DNA of 54,443 nt. Source: Hyphomicrobiales bacterium. Its GTDB lineage: Bacteria; Pseudomonadota; Alphaproteobacteria; Rhizobiales; Rhizobiaceae. The DNA lies in contig UCII01000024.1 of the NCBI GenBank assembly GCA_900472485.1, forward strand, positions 1 to 54,443, read 5' to 3'. Shown piece by piece: positions 23,803 through 31,895 of this stretch (position 1 is the stretch's first letter; every line of letters begins with the position of its first letter). The notes below the pieces were generated by a model. The model did not search any database. It was given only the letters and a program-made list of their open reading frames with translations, and was not told the DNA's origin. The translations under genes and the position numbers were made by a program.

Positions 23803-25422
23803 TTGGACACACCGCTTAATGCTTCAGCGAGCACTGCTGGAGGGCTAATCTCGGGTTCAACCTTTGAGGTCCCACCCTATCAGCGCGAGTATTCCTGGCG
23901 TGAAGATGAAGTCAGAGAGTTTTTCGAGGATATACAGAGAAGCCTCGATTCAGATTCCTACTTTCTCGGCCTCATTATTCTCACAGATGAGGACGGAAGA
24001 AAGAAAATCGTAGACGGCCAGCAGCGGGTGGTCACCCTAACCCTCCTTGCGTCCGCGCTCTACCATGAGGCGAAAAAGAGGGGGCGGTCCGCGCTTGCCG
24101 AGCGCCTGAACGCGGATTTTCTAACATCAATAAATTATGAGACTGACGGAAGTGACCCGCGAGTAATTCTGACGGACAGTGCGGATAATGAAACACTGCA
24201 GCACATCGTCCGCACGGGCGAAGTTCCGGCTCAAAACCCAGGAAATGGCGACAGTGTTTCGTTAGAAATTTGCAAATCTTACAATTTTCTTGTCAAAGAA
24301 TTGCATGAGGATCTTAAGCCAGACCCGTTCAAACGGTTAGGAAAATGGACTGAATTTATTACGAACAAACTATACTTTGCTGTTTTCGTTCACCCCTCAC
24401 CTTCGTCTGCCTATCAAGTATTCGAAGTTATTAACACTAGAGGAAAAGACCTTACAACCGCTGATCTTCTCAAAAATTTTATCATCAGCCAAGTTCCACA
24501 GAACCAGCGTGGGGAAGTATATGAGCGATGGAAACGGGTTGCTGACAGCTTTCAGAATGACGGAACGAATAGCTTTGTTCAATATATTCGCCATGTGGTT
24601 ACCGTTCAAAGCGGCCACATTCTCCCGAAGGATCTATTCTCTTTCCTAGCCTCCCGAAGTGAGCATAGCACCCGCGTAGCGCCCGCTCCGCTCGCGCTGA
24701 TCGAAATGTTGGAAGCAAGACTGCCACTTTATCTACAAATGATAGATCCTAGCTTGCCGGGACCAGCCGATGAACACGCACTGGCAGTATTCAGAGCCCT
24801 CAATCGTCTAAACGTGATTAACGTGCGCCCACTCATGATGGCAATGACCGGCGCCGCGGACACCGACGAGGGGCTGAATCAACTGTTGCGGTTGGTTGTT
24901 AGACGAATAGTCGTGGGTAACTTGGGGACGGGCAACATTGAACGCCGATTTGCTGAAGCCGCGAGGAAGGTCGCAGAGAATGCACAATGGGTTGAAGCGC
25001 TAACGGACCTGGATGATCTTAGTCCGGATAGAATTTTTTTCATCGATCGATTATCAAAAAGATCTTTGAATAAAGGCGTTTTAGGATTTCTTAGAAATAC
25101 AATTCTCGCAGAAAATATAGCGCCTGATAACTATTACTTCACTCACTTTATTATTCCAAAATCTTTGAAAAATCACCCAGATTTTGAAGAAGGGGAGCTA
25201 GCATTTTGGGGCAACACGATCGGCAACACGTTCCTGAGCATGGAAGAAACCAGAGCCGACGGTGGCGATGATTGGAAGACTTTCCAGGAAAAAATGTTTC
25301 CGCTAGCCGCACCGAACGAGCTGCTTGCTGATCTCAGTGCGTTTGACAAATGGAACGCAGATTCGATCCGCGAAATGGGTTTGATGTTAGCCGACAAAGC
25401 AGCTGAGGTATGGTATGACTGA
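23803..25422 (+). CDS. DUF262 protein, GmrSD-like
   Basis: A 539-residue protein. The N-terminal DUF262 domain has the signatures VPPYQREYSW (about residues 22-31) and IVDGQQR (69-75), a ParB-like nucleotide-handling fold, and FEVINTRGKDLT further on. GmrSD-type enzymes use it to cleave modified DNA together with a DUF1524 HNH domain. Here the C-terminal part keeps only a trace of that domain (YYFTHFIIPKSL, then WGNTIGNTFLS), with the HNH pattern incomplete. I chose the TTG at 23803 because GGGGAG lies 6 bases upstream. It overlaps the PIN-domain gene by 8 bases, so the nuclease role may have passed to that partner. Confidence 0.75.
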   Translation: MDTPLNASASTAGGLISGSTFEVPPYQREYSWREDEVREFFEDIQRSLDSDSYFLGLIILTDEDGRKKIVDGQQRVVTLTLLASALYHEAKKRGRSALAERLNADFLTSINYETDGSDPRVILTDSADNETLQHIVRTGEVPAQNPGNGDSVSLEICKSYNFLVKELHEDLKPDPFKRLGKWTEFITNKLYFAVFVHPSPSSAYQVFEVINTRGKDLTTADLLKNFIISQVPQNQRGEVYERWKRVADSFQNDGTNSFVQYIRHVVTVQSGHILPKDLFSFLASRSEHSTRVAPAPLALIEMLEARLPLYLQMIDPSLPGPADEHALAVFRALNRLNVINVRPLMMAMTGAADTDEGLNQLLRLVVRRIVVGNLGTGNIERRFAEAARKVAENAQWVEALTDLDDLSPDRIFFIDRLSKRSLNKGVLGFLRNTILAENIAPDNYYFTHFIIPKSLKNHPDFEEGELAFWGNTIGNTFLSMEETRADGGDDWKTFQEKMFPLAAPNELLADLSAFDKWNADSIREMGLMLADKAAEVWYD

Positions 25423-26221
25423 AGCGGCTGGTGTGGGCGCGGATGCGACACTTGCAAAAATAATCGACGTCCTGGATCGACGTGAAGATATACCTATCCT
25501 GGAGTCTTTGGCGTCGGCTGTGAAAGGCGGGGCACAAGACGCAGAGTTAGCCAATTCGGCCTTGGTGTTGGATGCGAACGTTTTCCTCCGAATCCCATCC
25601 CACAAGAAGAGCGCCGACATAATGGACTACCTTACCGGCGTCCATGAAAAGCCCGTTGTAGTGCCTGGACAAGTAATTCAAGAGTTTTGGAATAACCAAC
25701 TAAACGCAATTGACACTGTTTATAAGGCCGTCTCCAAAAAGTATACCGAGATATCAAAAGAAGTCGATAAATATAAAAATGCCGGTGTTGCCGGCATTGA
25801 TGCGGTCGGCGAAGCCTTAGAGACTTTTAAACTCGGAAATGAGCACGTTTTCGAACCGGAGCTGATGAGTAAAACGTCTTCTTTCTTGGAGAGATTGGTT
25901 GATAAGGCTGTTGTTCCATTTGCACCTAGAGAGCGATTTGCTAATATTTCTCTCAGTCGAAAAAGGGCTAAAACGCCTCCAGGCTTCAAAGACGAAGGCG
26001 ATGGCGACTTCTTGGTTTGGGTTGATTTGCTCTGGGGGCTTTATGGAGCGAAAGCCGGCGGTGCGTCTTTCGATAACGTCATTCTGCTGAGTCACGACGC
26101 AAAAATCGATTGGTCGCGCGGCAAGGTCGCTCACCCCATTCTGACGGCCGAACTTAAGGCAGTGTTAGCCGCCCATTTCGAGATTTGGACGCTGGACAGA
26201 TTCGCGGATGCAATTGGGTAG
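25415..26221 (+). CDS. PIN-like domain nuclease, partner of the DUF262 protein
   Basis: A 268-residue protein with a PIN-like fold of the PIN_8/DUF4935 type. Acidic active-site candidates are D53 (LVLDANVFLRI), E90 (VPGQVIQEFW), D196/D198 and D204 (DEGDGDFLVWVDLLWG), and D228 (VILLSHDAKIDW). Residues 105-140 look like a helical insertion. PIN proteins are metal-dependent ribonucleases, often toxins or defence effectors. The start lies 8 bases inside the DUF262 gene, so translation is coupled and the products probably work together. No antitoxin-like partner is visible. Confidence 0.72.
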   Translation: MTEAAGVGADATLAKIIDVLDRREDIPILESLASAVKGGAQDAELANSALVLDANVFLRIPSHKKSADIMDYLTGVHEKPVVVPGQVIQEFWNNQLNAIDTVYKAVSKKYTEISKEVDKYKNAGVAGIDAVGEALETFKLGNEHVFEPELMSKTSSFLERLVDKAVVPFAPRERFANISLSRKRAKTPPGFKDEGDGDFLVWVDLLWGLYGAKAGGASFDNVILLSHDAKIDWSRGKVAHPILTAELKAVLAAHFEIWTLDRFADAIG

Positions 26222-26280
26222 ACAACTTTTTGATTATTCCGAACTTAGGAACACCCGCAGCCGACCGCGATAGGTGCGCT

Positions 26281-27414
26281 TCAATCCCTGTCGCGTTTCA
26301 GCATTGCTTCGACGACCTGATTTGCAGTCTCAGGTTCAATCTGCACGCCCTGACCATCTTGATCAGGAGAGGCTCGCTCAAGTTCTCGACGCCCCCCTTC
26401 ATTGAGCCAGTAATCTTCCAAAACCTTTAACCGCGCACGGTGATTATCTGGAATCGTGGAGAAATACGTATCTTCACTACCTTCGATGTAAGGGATGATG
26501 ATATTGCCCTTATGTTCCAGGAAAAATTGTTCACAAAACCTCTTGATGTCATCGGTATTGCGCGACTTTTGATCCAGCAGGGTGTCCTCAGCCCGCTCTA
26601 ACGGCGACGATTTAGCCATATCTATCCAGAACACAGGGTAGCCAAGCCCCCCAAGGACGCCCTTTAAGTGCTGGCGCCCCTCGTAGTGGATTTCCAATTC
26701 GTCTAGCCCTAACTCCGGGGGACTACCTCTAACCGCATGCACCAACATCAGAGCAAGATCGACGGCAATAATAAATTTGCGAGGCGTGGCTAGTGCACAT
26801 AGACGGAAACCAGCGTCAATAGAGGGACCTATGAAGTCTCTCCTCATCGTCACGCTAGACCCGTTCTCATAATACTTATGAAGTAAAGCAAGATTTGAGA
26901 ATATTGTGTCATCGTCATTAAGCGGACCATCGCTATAATCCAATGAAGAATTAAATATTACTTCAGTATTTGTTATAGGAAAGCCAGCAATCCAGGCGGT
27001 CGATTTGACGTCCAACGATGGATACTTAACCCGTAAGGCAACACGGAAAATGCTGACGCTTCGGATCCAACAGTGCAGACACGCCAGCGCCTCTCGATGA
27101 TCACGAAGAAGTTTTATATATAGCAGTTCGTCGCCCGCGCTTTTCCATAACTCGGGAGGTTCGCCAATAGGCCAGTCAAATCTTTTCGCAACGGTCTCGG
27201 CGTAAATTGTCCACTCTTGCGAAAAAAGGCGCTCAATCTCGCGGTAGAATTCTGCGATTGGAGAAAACCAAGGCTCAGCAACACGAGAGATCGATTTTTC
27301 GTCCGACTTGAACGCTGCCTGGTTGGATTGCTTAAACGCCGTCGAGCCAACGATGTCAACGCTCAGAAACAGCCTTAGCCGCGCAGACAAAGGTCCAGTG
27401 TTGGCCACCGACAA
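26281..27414 (-). CDS. Class III nucleotide-cyclase-like protein
   Basis: A 377-residue protein. LRLFLSVDIVGSTAFKQ places the first metal aspartate (D20), and ELWKSAGDELLY gives the second (D95). IGPSIDAGFRLC holds a conserved D200 and R204 in place of the usual N-x-x-x-R. These are the catalytic elements of adenylate/guanylate cyclases and of the Pycsar pyrimidine cyclases. The C-terminal 130 residues are not recognised. I use the TTG at 27414, with GGAG in front; a GTG at 27408 is also possible. It begins 3 bases after the ImmA/IrrE gene stop, so both form one operon. No membrane or TIR effector of the Pycsar type is seen nearby. Confidence 0.68.
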   Translation of the reverse strand: MSVANTGPLSARLRLFLSVDIVGSTAFKQSNQAAFKSDEKSISRVAEPWFSPIAEFYREIERLFSQEWTIYAETVAKRFDWPIGEPPELWKSAGDELLYIKLLRDHREALACLHCWIRSVSIFRVALRVKYPSLDVKSTAWIAGFPITNTEVIFNSSLDYSDGPLNDDDTIFSNLALLHKYYENGSSVTMRRDFIGPSIDAGFRLCALATPRKFIIAVDLALMLVHAVRGSPPELGLDELEIHYEGRQHLKGVLGGLGYPVFWIDMAKSSPLERAEDTLLDQKSRNTDDIKRFCEQFFLEHKGNIIIPYIEGSEDTYFSTIPDNHRARLKVLEDYWLNEGGRRELERASPDQDGQGVQIEPETANQVVEAMLKRDRD

Positions 27415-27417
27415 ACC

Positions 27418-27954
27418 CTATGCTCCGAGGCTCAATGACTTTGCGCGAACCTTCGCGGCCTCTACCGACACCTTGAATCGGTCCGCAAGCGCCGCGATAC
27501 TTCCATTAACTTCAGCGTAAATCCTTCTAAATTCACCTTCTGGCATAAGGAATGCTGCGGCAAACCAGTTGGCCTCCCATTCGACGCGGCCGGTGCCGTA
27601 GCGCTTCGCCTCGATCGGACCTACTTCTTTTTTTTGATTGAGTGGCCAAAGATAGTGGAGAACATAGTGCCCCAGCTCGTGGGCGATCGTGAACCTATCA
27701 CGAGCCGGTCCCGTATGAAGAGCAACAACGACTTCAAAGCTGTCATGAGAATCTATACGGATTGAGCCAGAGCTTGAATCGGCAATTTCCCAAAGCTCCT
27801 GGGCGCGAATCCGGCCGCCGAGCTTCGAGATCACGTCACTCAAATCTCCACCGACGCCAAAGCCTAGCTGCGTCGCCACCGAGGCCGCAAAATTCTCTAC
27901 CGAATCCTTGCTCAAGCCCGAAGGTTGCGGGGGATTATACGAAATCGTAGCCAC
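27418..27954 (-). CDS. ImmA/IrrE-family metallopeptidase
   Basis: A zinc peptidase of about 178 residues. The active site is FTIAHELGHYVLH (HExxH near residues 92-96) and the third ligand lies in VEWEANWFAAAFLMPE. The C-terminal LADRFKVSVEAAKVRAKSLSL is the usual end of this family. ImmA/IrrE proteases cut a repressor or regulator; their DNA-binding HTH partner domain is missing here. I use the GTG at 27954 because the frame continues upstream through the tRNA-Ser gene without an ATG; the true start is uncertain. It precedes the cyclase-like gene by 3 bases. Confidence 0.7.
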   Translation of the reverse strand: MATISYNPPQPSGLSKDSVENFAASVATQLGFGVGGDLSDVISKLGGRIRAQELWEIADSSSGSIRIDSHDSFEVVVALHTGPARDRFTIAHELGHYVLHYLWPLNQKKEVGPIEAKRYGTGRVEWEANWFAAAFLMPEGEFRRIYAEVNGSIAALADRFKVSVEAAKVRAKSLSLGA

Positions 27955-28159
27955 TGCGAAATTTCCGGTTGCTTTATAAACAATATAGAGTCCCAGCTGA
28001 TTCGCAGCAAGAGGTTGCGAATCGCTCTGCTTTCGCCCGGGATCGGATACGGCAGTGCCGCGAGTGTGGCTCCGGCAGGTGTAACATGAAGTGTCGAACA
28101 AAGATAATGCTGGCAGTCCAGCGCCAGAAGAGGGTAAAACCTCTAGCCGCAAAGGAGCA

Positions 28160-28249
28160 TGGCGGAGAGGGTGGGATTTGAACCCACGATACCCTTGCAG
28201 GTATGCCGCATTTCGAGTGCGGTGCATTCGACCACTCTGCCACCTCTCC
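28160..28249 (-). tRNA. tRNA-Ser (anticodon CGA), right copy
   Basis: Identical in all 90 bases to the left copy at 12385-12474, again with encoded CCA. This copy faces rplU with its 5' side, so its upstream sequence is the host one and it is probably the original gene. Its 3' end borders the island. Confidence 0.95.
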
Positions 28250-28268
28250 GGTTATGCTGGTCGGCGCT
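28160..28268. repeat. Right 109-bp direct repeat of the island
   Basis: This matches 12385-12493 exactly. It includes the tRNA-Ser gene and 19 bases upstream of it. Outside the island, to the right, the sequence continues with the host rplU region. Confidence 0.9.
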
Positions 28269-28414
28269 GTTCGGCGCGGAGGGCTACATAGCGAGAGACG
28301 AAGAGGATAGCAAGGGCGAATATGAAAGCTTTTCATCCTTTTGCCTTGACAGATCAGGGGCGCTTATATATCCCGTGCGACGCAATAGGTGTGGATAAGT
28401 CCGTGCCTTGCCCG

Positions 28415-28431
28415 CCCTGCTTCGAGCAGGG
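28415..28431 (+). promoter_or_regulatory. Hairpin in the rplU upstream region
   Basis: CCCTGCT and AGCAGGG form a 7-bp stem with loop TCG. It lies about 120 bases before the rplU start and may be part of its leader. No other leader structure is recognised. Confidence 0.3.
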
Positions 28432-28553
28432 TTTCACCGGCAGAACTTTTTGAAGGCTCAAGCCTTTGGAATCCCTGCTAAGTTTCGACTGATAAAAAGA
28501 CGGCCGCTCGTCCCCATGGCGAGAGAGCCGGAACGAACATGAAAGGATAAAAA

Positions 28554-28871
28554 ATGTTCGCAGTCATCAAGACCGGCGGTAAGCAGTACCGTGTGGCAGC
28601 CAACGACGTGCTGACCATCGAGAAGCTCGAAGTCACCGCCGGCGGCACCGTAGAATTCACCGAAGTCCTCGTTATCGGCGAAGGCGCCGACGCTGCGATT
28701 GGTGCTCCCTTCGTCAAGGGCGCTTCCGTCAAGGCCGAAGTGGTCGAGCACAACCGCGGCAAGAAGGTCATCGCCTTCAAGAAGCGCCGTCGTCAGAACT
28801 CGAAGCGTTCGCGCGGCCATCGCCAGCATCACACGGTCGTCCGCATCACGGACATCGTGGCTGCCAAGTAA
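28554..28871 (+). CDS. rplU: 50S ribosomal protein L21
   Basis: A 105-residue ribosomal protein recognised by MFAVIKTGGKQYRV at the start and the basic FKKRRRQNSKRSRGHRQ patch that binds 23S rRNA. It is the first gene of the L21-L27 pair, followed by rpmA after 32 bases. AAAGGATAAAAA precedes the ATG. Length is normal for the family. Confidence 0.97.
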   Translation: MFAVIKTGGKQYRVAANDVLTIEKLEVTAGGTVEFTEVLVIGEGADAAIGAPFVKGASVKAEVVEHNRGKKVIAFKKRRRQNSKRSRGHRQHHTVVRITDIVAAK

Positions 28872-28903
28872 GTAACGGGATCAAGGTTTAAAGGAGAACT
28901 CCA

Positions 28904-29173
28904 ATGGCACACAAAAAAGCTGGCGGTTCCTCGCGCAACGGTCGCGATTCCGAATCCAAGCGCCTTGGCGTGAAGAAGTTCGGCGGCGAAGCCGTCATCG
29001 CAGGCAACATTATCGTGCGTCAGCGCGGCACGCAGTGGCATCCGGGTTCCAACGTTGGCCTCGGCAAGGATCACACGATTTTTGCGCTTACGGCGGGCAA
29101 CGTGAACTACCGTACGAAGGCCAATGGCCGCGTGTACGTGTCTGTAATGCCGAAAGCGGAAGCAGCGGAATAA
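28904..29173 (+). CDS. rpmA: 50S ribosomal protein L27
   Basis: An 89-residue ribosomal protein; the start AHKKAGGSSRNGRDS is the peptidyl-transferase-facing tail and GGEAVIAGNIIVRQRG the body. AAGGAGAACTCC precedes the ATG. It is co-transcribed with rplU and closed by a strong terminator 67 bases later. Confidence 0.97.
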   Translation: MAHKKAGGSSRNGRDSESKRLGVKKFGGEAVIAGNIIVRQRGTQWHPGSNVGLGKDHTIFALTAGNVNYRTKANGRVYVSVMPKAEAAE

Positions 29174-29239
29174 GCCGGTAGCGCTCTAAAACAGCCGGCG
29201 TCTCATCGACCCGGCTGACGCTACAAGGTTCAGTCAAGA

Positions 29240-29273
29240 AAAAAGGGGAGATGGGGCGCCATCTCCCCTTTTT
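29240..29273 (+). terminator. Rho-independent terminator after rpmA
   Basis: AAAAAGGGGAGAT (29240-29252) pairs with ATCTCCCCTTTTT (29261-29273) around an 8-base loop, ending in a T-run. It is a textbook terminator between rpmA and the acetyltransferase genes. Confidence 0.88.
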
Positions 29274-29302
29274 CTTTACCCTCAACCAAGGAGGACTGAA
29301 CC

Positions 29303-29938
29303 ATGCAAGGCGAATTGTTAAGGGAAGACCAATCAAGGTCTCCCGAAGAACGGCTGAGGCCGGATAGGTTAAGGACCGATTGCCCCGTCTTACTGTCGGA
29401 AAGGCTCGTTCTGCGCGCCCCCCACGAAGAAGACATCGACGCCCTTGCCCATCTCGCCAACAACGCCAATGTCGCCACAATGGTATCGCGTATGCCGCAC
29501 CCGTATACGACCGCCGATGCCGCCGATTTCGTGCGACGCACGAAGCTTGGCGAGATTGGCAAGTGCGTCTATGCCATTACCAAAGCCGACAACGGCGCCT
29601 TTCTCGGCTGCTGCGGGGTAGAGCCCACGGGTGATCCGAACACGGTCGAGATCGGTTACTGGCTGGGCGAACCCTACTGGAACCAGGGCTACACCACGGA
29701 AGCGGCCCATGCCCTCATCGACATGGTCTTCCGCACGCGTGAGAACGTCGCCCAGATCGATGCCCGTTGCCGGGTAACGAACGTCGCCTCCAGGCGTGTT
29801 GTCCAGAAGTGCGGCTTCCAGTTCCAGGGATCCGGCCTTGCCGCGTCGCTGGCACTCGGCAGCACGGTACCCGTCGAATGGTACCGGCTCGATCGTAAGA
29901 CCTGGATCTCGCTGCGCAGCTGGGGAGGCATGAGATGA
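29303..29938 (+). CDS. GNAT acetyltransferase (RimJ/RimL type)
   Basis: A 211-residue GNAT enzyme. The family start LLSERLVLRAPHEEDIDALAHL is at about residue 30, the acetyl-CoA region is EIGYWLGEPYWNQGYTTEAAHAL, and the end is NVASRRVVQKCGFQFQG. It resembles those that acetylate protein N-termini or small molecules; the target is unknown. It follows the rpmA terminator by 30 bases and overlaps the next GNAT gene by 4 bases (ATGA). The first 25 residues are polar and may not belong to the fold. Confidence 0.83.
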   Translation: MQGELLREDQSRSPEERLRPDRLRTDCPVLLSERLVLRAPHEEDIDALAHLANNANVATMVSRMPHPYTTADAADFVRRTKLGEIGKCVYAITKADNGAFLGCCGVEPTGDPNTVEIGYWLGEPYWNQGYTTEAAHALIDMVFRTRENVAQIDARCRVTNVASRRVVQKCGFQFQGSGLAASLALGSTVPVEWYRLDRKTWISLRSWGGMR

Positions 29939-30522
29939 ACGCTCTCGCCCTCACCCGCCGCGATGCCCGGATTTTGATGCCTGGGCCGACGCCGGTCATC
30001 CAGACCGGCCGACTGACGCTGCGCCCGCACCGGCTCAGCGATGCCGATATGATTGCGGAATCGCTTTCGGATTTCGCCGTCACCCGCATGCTGGCCCGCG
30101 TTCCCGCGCCCTACGACCGGCAGGATGCGCTCGACTGGCTGGTCGAGCACACCTCCGGCCTGGGTGTCGATTGGGAGCTCGCCATCACCGAGCGGGATGA
30201 TGCCCATATCGGCTGCGTCGGCATCGAGCTTCGCCACGGCCGCTGGCACCTCGGTTACTGGCTGAACCGCTTCTACTGGCGGCAAGGCATCATGACCGAA
30301 GCGGTCAAGGCTTCGCTCGAACGTTTTGCCCGCCGCATGCCCGAAGTCGCCGTTCATTCCGGCGTCTTCGCCGACAATCCGGCGTCGCTGAAGCTGCAGC
30401 AGAAGCTCGGCTTCGAGATCACCGGCTGCTCGGAGATCTACAGCTTTGCCCGCAACACCATGGTTCCGCATATCGAAACCGTGCTGAAGCCGGGCGCGCT
30501 GCGGCTCTCGCAGGCAGCCTGA
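29935..30522 (+). CDS. GNAT acetyltransferase (RimJ/RimL type), second
   Basis: A 195-residue GNAT protein related in plan to its upstream neighbour: LTLRPHRLSDADMIAESLSD at the start, LGYWLNRFYWRQGIMTEAVKA as acetyl-CoA part, and DNPASLKLQQKLGFEITG at the end. The 4-base overlap means they are translated together. Both sit between rpmA and obgE, an order kept in rhizobia. The substrate is not known. Confidence 0.83.
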   Translation: MNALALTRRDARILMPGPTPVIQTGRLTLRPHRLSDADMIAESLSDFAVTRMLARVPAPYDRQDALDWLVEHTSGLGVDWELAITERDDAHIGCVGIELRHGRWHLGYWLNRFYWRQGIMTEAVKASLERFARRMPEVAVHSGVFADNPASLKLQQKLGFEITGCSEIYSFARNTMVPHIETVLKPGALRLSQAA

Positions 30523-30535
30523 GGCCCCGAAAATC

Positions 30536-30564
30536 GGTCATCGCTGGCCCGCCCGGCGATGACC
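30536..30564 (+). terminator. Hairpin after the acetyltransferase pair
   Basis: GGTCATCGC (30536-30544) pairs with GCGATGACC (30556-30564) around 11 bases, 14 bases after the stop. No T-run follows, so it is a weak candidate. Confidence 0.4.
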
Positions 30565-30788
30565 ATCATGCCAATTGTACAGTTCCGCCCTTTATGGCAC
30601 TGGAGCAGCACGATATTCTTTGACCTCAGCCCGAAGCGCCTATATCGAAGGCGACATGACGGGCAAACGGCCGCCCGATGCGTCTTTTGGATGCGTGATG
30701 AGCGGCAGACATTGAAAAGAGCGCATAGGCTTTGTGAATCCCATTCGATCCGAAGGGATATGCGCCGACACCGAGTGACGGACGTAAG

Positions 30789-31895
30789 ATGAAATTTCTC
30801 GATGAAGCAAAAGTCTATATTCGCTCAGGCGATGGTGGTGCGGGCAGCGTCTCCTTCCGGCGCGAGAAGTTCATCGAGTTCGGCGGCCCGGATGGCGGCG
30901 ACGGCGGCCGTGGCGGCGATGTCTGGGTCGAGGCAGTCAATGGCCTCAACACGCTGATCGATTTCCGTTACCAGCAGCACTTCAAGGCCACGATCGGCAC
31001 GCACGGCATGGGCAAGAACCGCGCCGGCGCCAAGGGCGAAGATGTGACGCTGAAGGTGCCGGTCGGCACGCAGATCTTCGAAGAAGATGGCGAGACCCTG
31101 ATCTGCGATATCACGCAGGAAGGCCAGCGCTTCCGCCTTGCCGCCGGCGGCAATGGCGGTTTCGGCAACGCCTATTTCAAATCCTCGGTCAACCAGGCGC
31201 CGGATTGGGCCAATCCCGGCCTGCCGGGCGAAGAAAAGACCATCTGGCTGCGGCTGAAACTGATCGCCGATGCCGGCCTCGTCGGCCTGCCGAATGCTGG
31301 AAAATCGACGTTTCTCGCAGCCGTCAGCCGTGCACGGCCGAAGATCGCCAACTATCCCTTCACGACGCTGCATCCCAATCTTGGTGTTGCCACCATCGAC
31401 GGCCAGGAGTTCATTCTCGCGGATATCCCCGGCCTGATCGAAGGCGCCCACGAAGGCGTCGGTATCGGCGACCGCTTCCTCGGCCATGTCGAGCGCACCC
31501 GCGTGCTGCTGCATCTGGTTTCCGCCCAGGAGGAAAAGGTCGGCAAGGCCTACAAGACCGTGAAGCACGAACTTGAAGCTTACGGCAACAGTATCCCCGA
31601 CAAGCCTGAAATCGTCGCTCTCTCGCAAATCGACGTGGTCGACGAAGAAACCCTGAAGAAGAAGACGCGCGAACTGGCGCGAGCCTGCGGCAGAACACCC
31701 CTCCAGATTTCCGCCGTCACCGGTCGCGGCATGACGGAAGTGCTGCGCGCGCTGCGCGATGTCATCGTCGAAGCCAATGCCGGCGAAGCGGACAAGCCGG
31801 CAAAGTCGCCGAAAGTACGGCATCGCGACATGCAGGCCTCCGACGATGAAGGCGCTGACGAACGTCTTGGTGAAGACGGGGATCATCAGGGATGA
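30789..31895 (+). CDS. obgE: GTPase Obg/CgtA
   Basis: A 368-residue essential GTPase for ribosome (50S) assembly and stress control. The glycine-rich Obg fold fills residues 1-158 (GGDGGRGGDVWVEA, FGNAYFKSS). The G domain follows with GLPNAGKSTFLAAV (P loop), DIPGLIEGAHEG (G3) and SQIDVVDE (G4). The C-terminal tail is short and acidic. It overlaps proB by 4 bases (ATGA), so GTPase and proline genes share a transcript. No strong Shine-Dalgarno precedes its ATG. Confidence 0.95.
   Translation: MKFLDEAKVYIRSGDGGAGSVSFRREKFIEFGGPDGGDGGRGGDVWVEAVNGLNTLIDFRYQQHFKATIGTHGMGKNRAGAKGEDVTLKVPVGTQIFEEDGETLICDITQEGQRFRLAAGGNGGFGNAYFKSSVNQAPDWANPGLPGEEKTIWLRLKLIADAGLVGLPNAGKSTFLAAVSRARPKIANYPFTTLHPNLGVATIDGQEFILADIPGLIEGAHEGVGIGDRFLGHVERTRVLLHLVSAQEEKVGKAYKTVKHELEAYGNSIPDKPEIVALSQIDVVDEETLKKKTRELARACGRTPLQISAVTGRGMTEVLRALRDVIVEANAGEADKPAKSPKVRHRDMQASDDEGADERLGEDGDHQG

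Larger units (their letters stand above)
12385..28268. mobile_element. Genomic island integrated at tRNA-Ser(CGA), about 15.8 kb
   Basis: The segment is bounded by a perfect 109-bp direct repeat containing an entire tRNA-Ser gene, 15,775 bp apart. It carries a tyrosine integrase with a full catalytic set, a serine recombinase, a putative restriction-modification set, a DUF262-PIN pair and a metallopeptidase-cyclase pair. Its codon use is less GC-rich than that of the flanking core genes. No relaxase, type IV secretion or replication gene is recognisable, so it is probably an integrative element that needs help to move. Removing one repeat copy would rejoin the cupin gene, one tRNA-Ser and rplU. 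Confidence 0.85.

Noticed and set aside
28381..28553. A ribosomal-protein L21 leader
   Set aside because: One short hairpin only; no known L21 leader pattern could be recognised.
30825..31886. 353-codon minus-strand frame opposite obgE
   Set aside because: Shadow of obgE, whose identity is certain; no ribosome site or domain.
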